Below are positions 8,871 through 17,666 of a stretch of 64,000 nt of DNA, one piece after another. Position 1 is the stretch's first letter, and each line of letters starts with the position of its first letter. A model generated the notes under the pieces. The model made no database searches and had not been told where the DNA came from. It worked only from the letters and a program-made list of their open reading frames with translations. This stretch comes from Candidatus Peregrinibacteria bacterium (GTDB taxonomy: Bacteria; Patescibacteriota; Gracilibacteria; UBA1369; LOWO2-01-FULL-3): positions 62,001 to 126,000 of the forward strand of contig JABILX010000001.1 in NCBI GenBank assembly GCA_018654255.1, in the 5' to 3' direction. Position numbers and translations under genes: made by a program.

Positions 8871-10016
8871 ATGAAAATTGGAATAGACATCAGGACGGCA
8901 GGGGGAGAGAAGGCAGGCAAAGGCCGGTTCACTTTCAATATCGTACGTTCACTCCTAAAGCAGGACAAGAAAAACAGATATTTTCTATACGCAGACAGTG
9001 GAATAGCAGGGTTTGAAGAATTCGAAAACGCACAATTAGTTGTCATTGACGCAAAAGGATTATCCTGGCACAGAGCGGTTATAAAAGATCTTAAATATCA
9101 AGAAATCGACACATTCTTCGCGCCAACAAGTTTTATTATCCCAGCCCTCTTACCAAAAAAATCACAAACAAGAGTTATCCTAACGGTTCACGATCTCATC
9201 GCATTTTTATACCCAACTTCACACGAGTTCAAAGCAGTAGTCTTGGAAAAATTCTTCATGAAAAAAGCGCTTAAAAAAGCCAACAAAATCACGACCGTCT
9301 CAGAAAACACAAAAAAAGACTTGGTTCAAAAATTCTCAATAAACGAAGAAAAAATTCAAACAATTCCTTGTGCAGCGTCAGAAAATTTCTTTCCAATAAA
9401 AAGGACGGACGAAAACATAGAAAAGCTGAATCGATTCATCAAAAAAACAAACTTGCCAAGAAAATACTTCTTGGCTGTAGGAACGGTAGAGGAAAGGAAA
9501 AACATAGACACTCTCATCCAAGCCCTAGCGATGATCAACCAAAAACACCCAAAACATCACCTTCTCATAGTAGGAAAGCCAGGATGGGGACATTATCAAG
9601 AATCGCTCGAAGACTTAATAAACAAAAACTATCTCCAAAAATACGTACATTTCTTAGGATACGTGACAAACAAAACCTTGAACAAACTCTACAACTTAGC
9701 GGAAGCATTCGTTTTCCCATCATACTATGAAGGGTTCGGGATGCCTCCCCTAGAAGCTATGCAAGCAGGATGCCCAGTCATATCTTCTCACTCATCATCA
9801 ATGCCAGAAGTTCTGAAAGACGCAGCTCTGTTTGCAGACCCAAGTAACCCGTCAGAATTTGCATCTGCCATGGAAAATATAATTAATGATCAAAATCTGA
9901 GGACAGATTTAGTAAACAAAGGTAGAATACAATCAAAGAATTTTTCATGGGATTCTTCAGCTCAAAATTTTTTAAACTTATTACAATGGACAAACAATTC
10001 GACTGCAAAAGAGTAA
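8871..10016 (+). CDS. Family 4 glycosyltransferase
   Basis: A 381-aa GT-B fold enzyme that transfers a sugar from a nucleotide-sugar donor, probably for cell-surface glycan assembly. The N-terminal domain opens with MKIGIDIRTAGGEKAGKG, the donor domain has GTVEERKNIDTLIQA, and the diagnostic EGFGMPPLEAMQAGCPV contains the E-x7-E motif of GT4. A further ATG at 8850 is possible, but the likely -10 (TAAAAT, 8846-8851) would overlap it. The end overlaps nadK by 31 nt, indicating coupled expression. Acceptor and sugar are unknown. Confidence 0.9.
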   Translation: MKIGIDIRTAGGEKAGKGRFTFNIVRSLLKQDKKNRYFLYADSGIAGFEEFENAQLVVIDAKGLSWHRAVIKDLKYQEIDTFFAPTSFIIPALLPKKSQTRVILTVHDLIAFLYPTSHEFKAVVLEKFFMKKALKKANKITTVSENTKKDLVQKFSINEEKIQTIPCAASENFFPIKRTDENIEKLNRFIKKTNLPRKYFLAVGTVEERKNIDTLIQALAMINQKHPKHHLLIVGKPGWGHYQESLEDLINKNYLQKYVHFLGYVTNKTLNKLYNLAEAFVFPSYYEGFGMPPLEAMQAGCPVISSHSSSMPEVLKDAALFADPSNPSEFASAMENIINDQNLRTDLVNKGRIQSKNFSWDSSAQNFLNLLQWTNNSTAKE

Positions 10017-10888
10017 GGAAAGTAGGAGTGATAACAAAAAGGAACATTGGACCTCACCTAAAGCTCCTAAAGAAGCTAGAAAAATACCTTGAAAAAAAAG
10101 GTGTTGAAATTATTTGGGATACAAATTCAGCAAGAGTATTGAAAAAAAAGAAAGATGGTCTTCACAAAAAAGATCTTTTGATCAAGTCAGATATGGTGAT
10201 AACCATGGGCGGAGACGGAACTCTACTCAAAACCGCCAGAAGACACCCGACAAAAATAGTCCCAATTCTAGCGATAAATCTAGGAACACTAGGATTTCTG
10301 ACAGAGAACACAGCAGGAAAACTTTTTGAACTACTTGATAAAACATTCGCTGGGCACTGCAGCCTAGACAGAAGATCGATACTTAGAGTCACTCTATACA
10401 GAAAAGGCAAGAAGCACTCAACATACCTAGCGCTAAACGATGCCGCGATCAATCAAGGAGCATTTGCACGTCTAATCCAAATGAGAATAGAAATCAATCA
10501 GAGGCTAGTGAATCGTTTCAAAGCAGATGGACTCATCATCGCGACTCCAACCGGATCAACAGCACATTCTCTATCTGCAGGTGGGCCAATAGTTCATCCA
10601 CACGTTCAAGGATTCATTCTGAATCCGGTCAATCCAGTTTCCCTCTCAATGCGCGCAATAGTCCTTCCAGAAAATCGCCAAATAAATATCTTGATAGAAA
10701 CCCAAAGACGTGGAGGTGAAGCTGAGGAAATAGGATTAACGTTGGATGGCCAAGACGTAGTTCCTCTTCAATACGAAGATGAAATTAAGGTCAGGAAATC
10801 AAAAAGGAATATGTACCTGATCCGCGAAGGAACCAAATACTACAAAGTCTTAAGATCGAAACTTAACTGGGGCGGTGAGGTTGCTTAG
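9986..10888 (+). CDS. nadK: NAD kinase
   Basis: A 300-aa ATP/polyphosphate-dependent NAD kinase that makes NADP. The signature GGDGT is at residues 75-79, followed by LGTLGFLTE and the substrate loop ATPTGSTAHSLSAGGPIVHP. Length fits the family. The ATG at 9986 is preferred to one at 9947 because the extra 13 residues are not NAD-kinase-like and overlap the upstream gene more deeply. Its 3' end overlaps the convergent gene at 10863 by 26 nt. Confidence 0.95.
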   Translation: MDKQFDCKRVRKVGVITKRNIGPHLKLLKKLEKYLEKKGVEIIWDTNSARVLKKKKDGLHKKDLLIKSDMVITMGGDGTLLKTARRHPTKIVPILAINLGTLGFLTENTAGKLFELLDKTFAGHCSLDRRSILRVTLYRKGKKHSTYLALNDAAINQGAFARLIQMRIEINQRLVNRFKADGLIIATPTGSTAHSLSAGGPIVHPHVQGFILNPVNPVSLSMRAIVLPENRQINILIETQRRGGEAEEIGLTLDGQDVVPLQYEDEIKVRKSKRNMYLIREGTKYYKVLRSKLNWGGEVA

Positions 10889-11552
10889 GCTCAACAATCA
10901 ATAAAAAAACACCTTCTTTATTATCTGGGTGGTCTGGCTTCAACAAATTTAAACGATAGAGCTCATCAAAAGAGTCGCCATGTTCAGCAGCAAAATCCTC
11001 CAATTTATCAGATGCATTCTCACGGTCCTTTCTTAAAAAATCTACATAAGTTGCCTTGGGTTTAGACCCAGAGTCTCTAACCCTAACAAGCCTGAAGTCA
11101 AAACCATTTGAACGCAAAAAATCTCCAAGAATTCTTCTCAAATTAGAAATAGCCTCAAACCTTCTGCGCATATCAATCATGTCAGAGGCTTCATCAAGAG
11201 TAGGGATCAAAGGGATCATAGCCAAAGAATGATTAGGTCCAGACTCTTTGACAAAAGACATGAGTTTGATCTTGAAACGAGTCAAAAATGCATTCAAATA
11301 AGCCCGATCTTTTTTACTAAGCTCTTCTCTTTCAATAACATCAATAGTCATAGAAGGACTTTCACCATCATCCGGGGTCCAGGCAATATAAATCCCACGA
11401 ATCCTATTCTGGATCTCGATGAAAATATCTTTTACAGTCTGTCCATCTGGACTTTTATATTCCCAGCACGAACGAGGTACATCAGAGATTTCCGTAGCAG
11501 GATCACCTGCAGGGGTAGTTATTGGACTGAATTTTGGGCTAAAGTTAACCAT
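10863..11552 (-). CDS. Conserved-looking hypothetical protein, alpha/beta
   Basis: A 229-aa soluble protein with no signal peptide and no transmembrane segment. I do not recognise a family. It has a Pro-rich start, a central helical segment with many Arg (MIDMRRRFEAISNLRRILGDFL) and an acidic C-terminal part. It has its own canonical promoter and ends by overlapping nadK tail to tail by 26 nt. It lies 77 nt downstream of ppdK on the same strand, so limited co-transcription is also possible. Confidence 0.68.
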   Translation of the reverse strand: MVNFSPKFSPITTPAGDPATEISDVPRSCWEYKSPDGQTVKDIFIEIQNRIRGIYIAWTPDDGESPSMTIDVIEREELSKKDRAYLNAFLTRFKIKLMSFVKESGPNHSLAMIPLIPTLDEASDMIDMRRRFEAISNLRRILGDFLRSNGFDFRLVRVRDSGSKPKATYVDFLRKDRENASDKLEDFAAEHGDSFDELYRLNLLKPDHPDNKEGVFLLIVEPKQPHRPS

Positions 11553-11578
11553 CCCAAACGTATTAAGTTAAGAGTGAA

Positions 11579-11607
11579 ATTCTACAACAAAAACCCGGAA
11601 AAGTCAA
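11579..11607 (-). promoter_or_regulatory. Promoter of the hypothetical gene ending at 10863
   Basis: On the minus strand: -35 TTGACT (11602-11607), 17-nt spacer, -10 TAGAAT (11579-11584). The leader is about 20 nt with no Shine-Dalgarno. Confidence 0.8.
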
Positions 11608-11629
11608 GAGGGAGGGGGCGTAAACCCGT

Positions 11630-14233
11630 TTAAGCGTTCACAATTTCAGCCTGTGCGGCAGCCAATCTAGCCACAGGAATCCGATATGGACTACAACTCA
11701 CATAATTAAGACCAATCTTTTTGCAAAACTTCACAGAGTTGCTTTCTCCACCTTGTTCTCCACAAATCCCAATCTCAAAACTAGGATCATCCTTTCTCGC
11801 CAACTCAACACAAATCTTCATCAATTTACCAACTCCATCGAGGTCAATTCCTTCCATTGGATCAGCTTGGAAAACACCTTTGTCGATATAAGATGGAATA
11901 AATTTACCCAAATCATCACGAGAAATTCCATAAGTTGTTTGAGTCAAATCATTTGTCCCAAAAGAGAAGAAATCAGCGTGTCTAGCGATCTGATCAGCAG
12001 TCAAACAAGCTCGAGGCAGTTCGATCATCGTTCCAATTTTATAATTGAAATTAATTCGATTTCCAAATTCAGAAATTTTCTCTTCAACAACTTTTCTCAA
12101 AATCTTAAGCTCATTGGCTTCGCTTACAAGAGGAATCTCAATCTCCACATTCACATCAAACTCGCAGTCCCTGCTTACAGAAATAGCAGCTTCACATATA
12201 GCCTCAACCTGCATTTCGTAAATGTCAGGATAAGTTATTCCAAGTCTACAACCTCGATGTCCAAGCATTGGATTAACCTCATGCAGATTGCTAATGATCG
12301 CCTTGATCTCACCTACTTTATATCCGAGTTCTTCGGCCAATCGCGAAATAATCCCAGCATCTTCAGGCAAAAACTCATGCAAAGGTGGGTCCAACAAACG
12401 GACGACCACAGGCCTTGCTTCCATAACCTTGAAAATCCCAACAAAATCATCTCTTTGGAATGGCATCAATTCAGCCAAAGCTTTGGCTCGAACCTCATCA
12501 TCCTTAGACAAAATCATTTTTCTAACTATATGAATTCTTTCTTCATCAAAAAACATATGTTCAGTCCTACAAAGACCAATTCCTTCAGCACCAAACTTCA
12601 AAGCGACTTTGCAGTCCTCAGGAGCATCAGCATTTGTTCTAACTTCCATTTTCCTGACCTGGTCAGCCCACTCCATCAACCTCCCAAAATCACCACTTAC
12701 TTTTGGCTCAACAGTAGCTACTTCTCCCAAATAAACTTCACCTTTTGTGCCATTCAAAGTAATAACATCTCCCTCATTAATAACAGTATCGCCAATCACA
12801 ATTTTCTTTCCTTTAGCGTTGACCATTATGTCACTCGCTCCAGCGACACAGCATTTCCCCATACCTCTACAAACAACTGCAGCATGAGACGTCATTCCAC
12901 CCTGAGAAGTCAAAATCCCAGAAGCGGCATACATTCCATGAATGTCTTCAGGACTCGTTTCTTTTCGCACCAAGATAACTTTTTCATCGCGACTAGCCCA
13001 TTCATGGGCATCATCAGCTGTGAAAACAACCCGGCCACTCGCAGCTCCAGGCGAAGCAGGAAGACCTCTCGCAACAGAATCAGCATTAGCATTAGGACTG
13101 ATCTGTGGATGAAGTAATTGCCCCAATTGATTGGCGTCAACCATCATCAAGGCTTCTTCTTTTGTGATCAAACCTTCATCATACATATCACATGCGATCT
13201 TCACGGCAGATTGAGTAGTTCGTTTTCCATTCCGCGTCTGCAATAACCACAATTTCCCATCCTCGATAGTAAACTCAAGATCCTGCATGTCTTTGTAATG
13301 TTTTTCTAATTTTTCCTGGAATTCAAAAAGCTCATTATAAATATGTGGTCGCTCGGTTTTTAATTCTGAAATTGGGTTTGGAGTTCTGGTTCCAGCCACA
13401 ACATCTTCTCCCTGAGCATTCATCAAAAACTCACCAAAAAACTCTTTCTCACCAGTAGATGGATCCCGAGTAAAAGCTACTCCAGTTCCACTTTCCAGTC
13501 CCATGTTTCCAAAAACCATAGCCTGAACATTCACAGCAGTCCCAGGCAGACCAACTATCCCATTAAGTTTTCTATAAGTCACAGCCCTAGGATTCCCCCA
13601 AGACTTGAAAACAGCTTCAATCGAATACTTCAATTGCTCAAGAGGATTAGTCGGAAAAGAAACTCCTTTGTTATCGAGAATAATCTCCTTGAATTCTTCA
13701 ACCAATTCCTTGAGATCATTAGCATTCAAATCAGTGTCAGATTCCACGCCAGCTTCCTTTTTCTTTGCAGTCAAAGCTTCTTCAAACTTATCATGAGAAA
13801 CTTCCATAACTACATCTCCAAACATCTGAATAAATCTCCTGTAGCAGTCTAGAGCAAATCTATGGCTACCCGATTTCTCGGCCAGTCCCTTCACAGTCTC
13901 ATCATTCAATCCAAGATTCAGCACAGTATCCATCATTCCAGGCATCGAAACCGCAGCTCCACTCCGAACACTCACAAGCAACGGATCAGACGCGTCACCA
14001 AGCTTTTTGCCCATTTTTTCTTCAAGTTCACGTATCTTCAAACCAAGTTGATCCGCAAAGGCAGAAGGGTAATTCCCCTCATCACAAAAAATCTTGCAAA
14101 CCTCGGTCGTGATAGTGAAACCAGGAGGGACAGGAATTCCAATTTTGGTCATCTCTGCCAAATTAGCACCCTTGCCTCCCAGCAAATCTTTCATATCACG
14201 CGAACCTTCTTCGAATAAATATACGTGCTTCAT
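11630..14233 (-). CDS. ppdK: Pyruvate, phosphate dikinase
   Basis: An 867-aa PPDK (family length about 875) that interconverts pyruvate + ATP + Pi and PEP + AMP + PPi. It probably takes the place of pyruvate kinase at the end of glycolysis together with the enolase at 57.5 kb. The N-terminal ATP-grasp domain opens with GGKGANLAEMTKIGIPVPPG. The swivelling domain holds the phospho-His loop GGMTSHAAVVCRGMGK. The C-terminal TIM barrel shows GHRGCRLGITYP, GTMIELPRAC and FGTNDLTQTTYG, ending with the catalytic-loop GICGEQGGE. All key segments are intact. Transcription is from a promoter spaced for leaderless mRNA. Confidence 0.97.
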   Translation of the reverse strand: MKHVYLFEEGSRDMKDLLGGKGANLAEMTKIGIPVPPGFTITTEVCKIFCDEGNYPSAFADQLGLKIRELEEKMGKKLGDASDPLLVSVRSGAAVSMPGMMDTVLNLGLNDETVKGLAEKSGSHRFALDCYRRFIQMFGDVVMEVSHDKFEEALTAKKKEAGVESDTDLNANDLKELVEEFKEIILDNKGVSFPTNPLEQLKYSIEAVFKSWGNPRAVTYRKLNGIVGLPGTAVNVQAMVFGNMGLESGTGVAFTRDPSTGEKEFFGEFLMNAQGEDVVAGTRTPNPISELKTERPHIYNELFEFQEKLEKHYKDMQDLEFTIEDGKLWLLQTRNGKRTTQSAVKIACDMYDEGLITKEEALMMVDANQLGQLLHPQISPNANADSVARGLPASPGAASGRVVFTADDAHEWASRDEKVILVRKETSPEDIHGMYAASGILTSQGGMTSHAAVVCRGMGKCCVAGASDIMVNAKGKKIVIGDTVINEGDVITLNGTKGEVYLGEVATVEPKVSGDFGRLMEWADQVRKMEVRTNADAPEDCKVALKFGAEGIGLCRTEHMFFDEERIHIVRKMILSKDDEVRAKALAELMPFQRDDFVGIFKVMEARPVVVRLLDPPLHEFLPEDAGIISRLAEELGYKVGEIKAIISNLHEVNPMLGHRGCRLGITYPDIYEMQVEAICEAAISVSRDCEFDVNVEIEIPLVSEANELKILRKVVEEKISEFGNRINFNYKIGTMIELPRACLTADQIARHADFFSFGTNDLTQTTYGISRDDLGKFIPSYIDKGVFQADPMEGIDLDGVGKLMKICVELARKDDPSFEIGICGEQGGESNSVKFCKKIGLNYVSCSPYRIPVARLAAAQAEIVNA

Positions 14234-14239
14234 GGTTGC

Positions 14240-14268
14240 AGTATAGAAAAATGTTGTAGAATTCGCAA
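14240..14268 (-). promoter_or_regulatory. ppdK promoter, leaderless spacing
   Basis: On the minus strand: -35 TTGCGA (14263-14268), 17-nt spacer, -10 TATACT (14240-14245). Exactly 6 nt separate the -10 box from the ATG. Confidence 0.75.
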
Positions 14269-14279
14269 GGTCAATAATC

Positions 14280-15710
14280 CTATACTCTTGGAAGTTTTCC
14301 GTCTTTGTGTTTTCTCATCAAATTAAGACCAATTCCGAACATCATAGTCCCGACTTTCTTAATACATTCAGGAGTAATTCTAGGATCTTTTAAAAGCAAC
14401 TCCGATGCTTTTTCTCCATCAAAAACCTTGCCCTCAAAAAAGTGTTTTGCAAGTAGACAATCAGGACAAATCTCAAAAAGAGAAGCAGAGGCCACCTCTT
14501 TAGCCAATTGATAGATTGGAGGTTGACTCTGCGTAATCAAAGTAACCAATCGCACTATAGATAATCGCTCGTCGCAAGCTGAAAGTTCACCTCCAAGAGC
14601 ACAGAGCTCATGCGCCATCAATAATTTTCCTTCGAAACTAACATCTGCATTCTCCCCGAGAATGCTAACATCAACATCAAATCTATAATCAGAAGCATCA
14701 GTATCAGACCCAGGGAACATTTCGCTAAGAATACCATGAGTGGATTCATGATAAAGGCAAGTTTCAATAAAACTAGGTACGATATCTTCAGAAGAAATCA
14801 TTTTTTCAGGATACGGTTTTAAAAAACTCGGAATATCTTGAGATATTCTATTTGCCTCTTCTTCGAAAACAACTATCTTTTTTGCCAGAGGGTCCCAAAC
14901 AGCGGTAGCAGGACAATGATTATCTAGCATTCCAGCACCAAGAATGACGGCAGGAATTGAATGAACTGTCCCCTCAACCATAATATTTACATGGAGGGTT
15001 TTTTTAATGGGGAAATAGTTAAAATAAAAATCGTTTGGATCATCAATAGAAGGTCCATAGTGAAGAAAATAACCTCCCTGATTTAAATATTTATTTAAAT
15101 GGCTACCTACCCGATAAGAATCAGCATCAAAAACCTTCATAATGTCAGAAATGTTTTTATCAATATCAGGACTTAGGCTCTTTAAATCGGAAATTATTCC
15201 CATTAGACCATCAATAACAAATTTATCGTATTCGGCAATACCACCTTTTCTAACAGCAGAAAAAGCAGGTTTTGATTTCTCAATGGAAGAAGCTAAAAGG
15301 TCCGAGTATGAACCCAAGATTCTTTTTAGTTCAGGCGTTAAAGGCACTGATTCAGGCAAATCGAAATCAACAGTATTTCCCCAATCCAAAGAATATTGGG
15401 GAGCGGGGATAGAAGGGTCATCGCAAATATCAACAATTTTATTAGGAGCATCTTTAGATTGTTTTACAGACGCAGTTCTCTTTTGAGGAGAAGTAGTAAT
15501 GGGGTCAAGGTCATCAGTAACCGAAGGCATATCCCTCTTACAAGAAACACCAGCCGCAGCTGCAGCTCCAACTAACGCCGCATTGAAAGCCAAGCGCAAA
15601 AATCTACCTCTAGGGTTATCATTTAAAATTGTAGCAGAATTATCGTCAGGGACGACATTCTCATCTCCACTAAAATTCTCAGCCAAATTGTCATATGATA
15701 AATTAACCAT
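14280..15710 (-). CDS. Lipoprotein-like protein with HExxH motif (putative metalloprotease)
   Basis: A 476-aa protein. Residues 1-38 are a polar, acidic N-terminus; RGRFLR (35-40, reminiscent of a Tat motif) precedes a hydrophobic Ala-rich stretch ending AGVSC with Cys57, a lipobox-like site. The exported part contains HESTH (321-325), the zinc-protease HExxH pattern, preceded by a hydrophobic-aromatic context (CLYHESTHGIL). A second His-Glu (AHELCALGGE) lies about 50 residues later and could supply the third ligand. I do not recognise the family; without a structural match the protease call is tentative. The long N-terminus before the anchor recurs in the genes at 45423 and 50048. It has a consensus promoter with leaderless spacing. 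Confidence 0.65.
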   Translation of the reverse strand: MVNLSYDNLAENFSGDENVVPDDNSATILNDNPRGRFLRLAFNAALVGAAAAAGVSCKRDMPSVTDDLDPITTSPQKRTASVKQSKDAPNKIVDICDDPSIPAPQYSLDWGNTVDFDLPESVPLTPELKRILGSYSDLLASSIEKSKPAFSAVRKGGIAEYDKFVIDGLMGIISDLKSLSPDIDKNISDIMKVFDADSYRVGSHLNKYLNQGGYFLHYGPSIDDPNDFYFNYFPIKKTLHVNIMVEGTVHSIPAVILGAGMLDNHCPATAVWDPLAKKIVVFEEEANRISQDIPSFLKPYPEKMISSEDIVPSFIETCLYHESTHGILSEMFPGSDTDASDYRFDVDVSILGENADVSFEGKLLMAHELCALGGELSACDERLSIVRLVTLITQSQPPIYQLAKEVASASLFEICPDCLLAKHFFEGKVFDGEKASELLLKDPRITPECIKKVGTMMFGIGLNLMRKHKDGKLPRV

Positions 15711-15717
15711 AGGAATG

Positions 15718-15746
15718 TTTATACACAGAAAAAGCCATCATGTCAA
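15718..15746 (-). promoter_or_regulatory. Consensus promoter of the HExxH lipoprotein gene, leaderless spacing
   Basis: On the minus strand: -35 TTGACA (15741-15746, perfect), 17-nt spacer, -10 TATAAA (15718-15723). The -10 ends 7 nt before the ATG, so the mRNA should start at or just before the start codon. Confidence 0.85.
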
Positions 15747-15766
15747 CCCCCCCTGTTTATCCAAGA

Positions 15767-17017
15767 CTATTTCTTCTCTTTATACAAGCCATCCAGCCTC
15801 TTCATCGCAGTAATGAAAGCTGCAGTTCTTAAATCACAACTATACTGAGTGGCATTTCCAGCGACATCAGCATATGCATCATTCATAATCTTCACCAACT
15901 TTTCCTGAACCTCGGCATAAGTCCATTTCTCATCATTAACATTCTGATACCATTCAAAATAACTTACAGTAACTCCACCTGCATTAGCTAAAATATCAGG
16001 AATAACTGTGATTCCTTTCTCAGCCAAAATTACATCAGCCTCAGGAGTAACAGGCCCATTCGCAAGCTCAAGAATATATTTTGCCTTAAATTTATCTGCA
16101 TTCTCAGCGGTAATCTGATTTTCAAGTGCAGCAAGCACCAAAATGTCACATTCAGAAGTCAAAAACTCACTGTCGTGACAAATTCCAGCATTCTCAAACC
16201 CAGCCTCTCCACGAGCATCAGTTACAGATCCTTTTTCCTTCTTGATCTCAGTAACGCGCTTAGGATCAAATCCGCCTTCAGAAGCCACCAAACATCCACG
16301 CGAATCAGAAACACCTTTGATGATATAACCCTTTTCATGAAGCATCTTTGCCATATATCCACCAGCATTCCCATAACCTTGAATAATAACTGTCGTCTCA
16401 GAAGGAACGATTCCTTTATCAGCTGCCAACTCCTCAAGAACAAAAATTCCACCCTGAGCAGTAGCAGTATCGCGCCCCTCACTTCCTCCGTCCTCAAGAG
16501 GCTTCCCAGTAATCACACCAGGAGTTTCTTTGCCGACAAATTTCGAATATTCATCTTTTATCCAAGACATAATTTGACCATTCGTATTTACATCTGGAGC
16601 AGGAACGTCAACTTGGTCACCAAGAACAGGTGCAATAGCGTGAGCATATCCACGACTCAATCTCTCCAATTCTCCTTCAGACAATTCCTTCGGATTCACA
16701 ATTATTCCACCTTTTCCTCCTCCCATTGGAATCCCAACAACAGAACACTTCATCGTCATCCAAGCACTCAAAGCCTTAACTTCACTCAAATCAACCTGTT
16801 GATGATATCGAATCCCGCCTTTGTAAGGACCTGCGAAATTATTATGTTGAGAACGATATCCTTTGAAAACTTTTAGTCTACCGCTATCCAAACGAACTGG
16901 AATAGAAACAGAAACAACCCTTTGAGGCTCCATCAAAATATCTCGGAGCTCAGAATCCAAACTCATCAAATCCGCAGCTTTTTCCATCTGTTTCAAGGTA
17001 TTTTCGTACAATGCCAT
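15767..17017 (-). CDS. gdhA: Glutamate dehydrogenase
   Basis: A 416-aa hexameric Glu/Leu/Phe/Val dehydrogenase that links glutamate and 2-oxoglutarate with NAD(P)H. The substrate-binding lysines sit in KGYRSQHNNFAGPYKGGIR and KCSVVGIPMGGGKGGI. The Rossmann domain shows VIIQGYGNAGGYMA, and the tail has ELANGPVTPEAD and DILANAGGVTVSYFEW, all diagnostic. Length equals the bacterial/archaeal short GDH. It follows the kinase-like membrane protein gene with a 1-nt gap, so the two are probably co-transcribed. It may supply glutamate or serve amino-acid fermentation. Confidence 0.97.
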   Translation of the reverse strand: MALYENTLKQMEKAADLMSLDSELRDILMEPQRVVSVSIPVRLDSGRLKVFKGYRSQHNNFAGPYKGGIRYHQQVDLSEVKALSAWMTMKCSVVGIPMGGGKGGIIVNPKELSEGELERLSRGYAHAIAPVLGDQVDVPAPDVNTNGQIMSWIKDEYSKFVGKETPGVITGKPLEDGGSEGRDTATAQGGIFVLEELAADKGIVPSETTVIIQGYGNAGGYMAKMLHEKGYIIKGVSDSRGCLVASEGGFDPKRVTEIKKEKGSVTDARGEAGFENAGICHDSEFLTSECDILVLAALENQITAENADKFKAKYILELANGPVTPEADVILAEKGITVIPDILANAGGVTVSYFEWYQNVNDEKWTYAEVQEKLVKIMNDAYADVAGNATQYSCDLRTAAFITAMKRLDGLYKEKK

Positions 17018-17018
17018 A

Positions 17019-17651
17019 TTAAGAAAGTGTTAAAGAAATATCCAAAAATGTGACTATTAAATAGCCCGTAAAGGCCGTAGCAATTGGCACAGTCAAATTA
17101 TCATCTAACTTATTAGTCATTAGCTCAACGAAAGTCGCAACCAAAGCCATTGGAATGAAAACAATAGGGTATTCCCACATCAATACAGCTCCAGTTAACA
17201 AGTTTGCAATCAACCCCGAAAAAGTTCCAACATATGTCTTTTTTCCTCTGAGTTTTTTCTCTCCAAATAACTGGCCAAAACAAGCAGAAAAACTATCTCC
17301 AATAGTTAGCATCATCAAGGCTGTAAAAGCAATCCAATGCTCAAAAACAGCAAAAACAAGAATCCCAGCCATTACAAAACTAATCATAGAAGAAGGTCTG
17401 TTGTATTCTTTTTTCCTGAAAAGAACATCCACAATCCGGAGTAATCTAGGCCTATGTTCAATCCTAAGATGTTCAAATAAAAATATAGCCAACAAAATTC
17501 CTACCAACAAATACAGGGTGAAGTCCTTCGAGACATAAAGCGAAACCATCGAATACCCAACCACAAAAGCAATTCCGGCAAAAAAATGGTAACTCTTCCG
17601 AAGTAACTCTTTAAAAACCCTAGCTCGTTTTTTTCGTATTTCTATATCCAT
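17019..17651 (-). CDS. Phytol/dolichol kinase-like CTP-dependent membrane kinase
   Basis: A 210-aa protein with about six transmembrane helices. The segment IGDSFSACFGQLFGEKKLRG, followed by KKTYVGTFSG, and DNLTVPI near the C-terminus are hallmarks of the SEC59/VTE5 polyprenol kinase family (COG0170), which phosphorylates lipid alcohols with CTP. In a bacterium with reduced lipid synthesis this could recycle isoprenoid or diacylglycerol alcohols. The N-terminal helices are preceded by a basic RKKRARVFKELLRKS. It is 1 nt upstream of gdhA on the same strand; the functional link is unclear. Confidence 0.85.
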   Translation of the reverse strand: MDIEIRKKRARVFKELLRKSYHFFAGIAFVVGYSMVSLYVSKDFTLYLLVGILLAIFLFEHLRIEHRPRLLRIVDVLFRKKEYNRPSSMISFVMAGILVFAVFEHWIAFTALMMLTIGDSFSACFGQLFGEKKLRGKKTYVGTFSGLIANLLTGAVLMWEYPIVFIPMALVATFVELMTNKLDDNLTVPIATAFTGYLIVTFLDISLTLS

Positions 17652-17666
17652 GAAATTGCCAGAATT

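Noticed and set aside
11753-13117. Long plus-strand frame (454 codons) antisense to ppdK
   Set aside because: It is a composition shadow of ppdK: its sequence is Ser/Asn/Ile/Phe-rich with no domain logic, and the minus-strand PPDK is complete.
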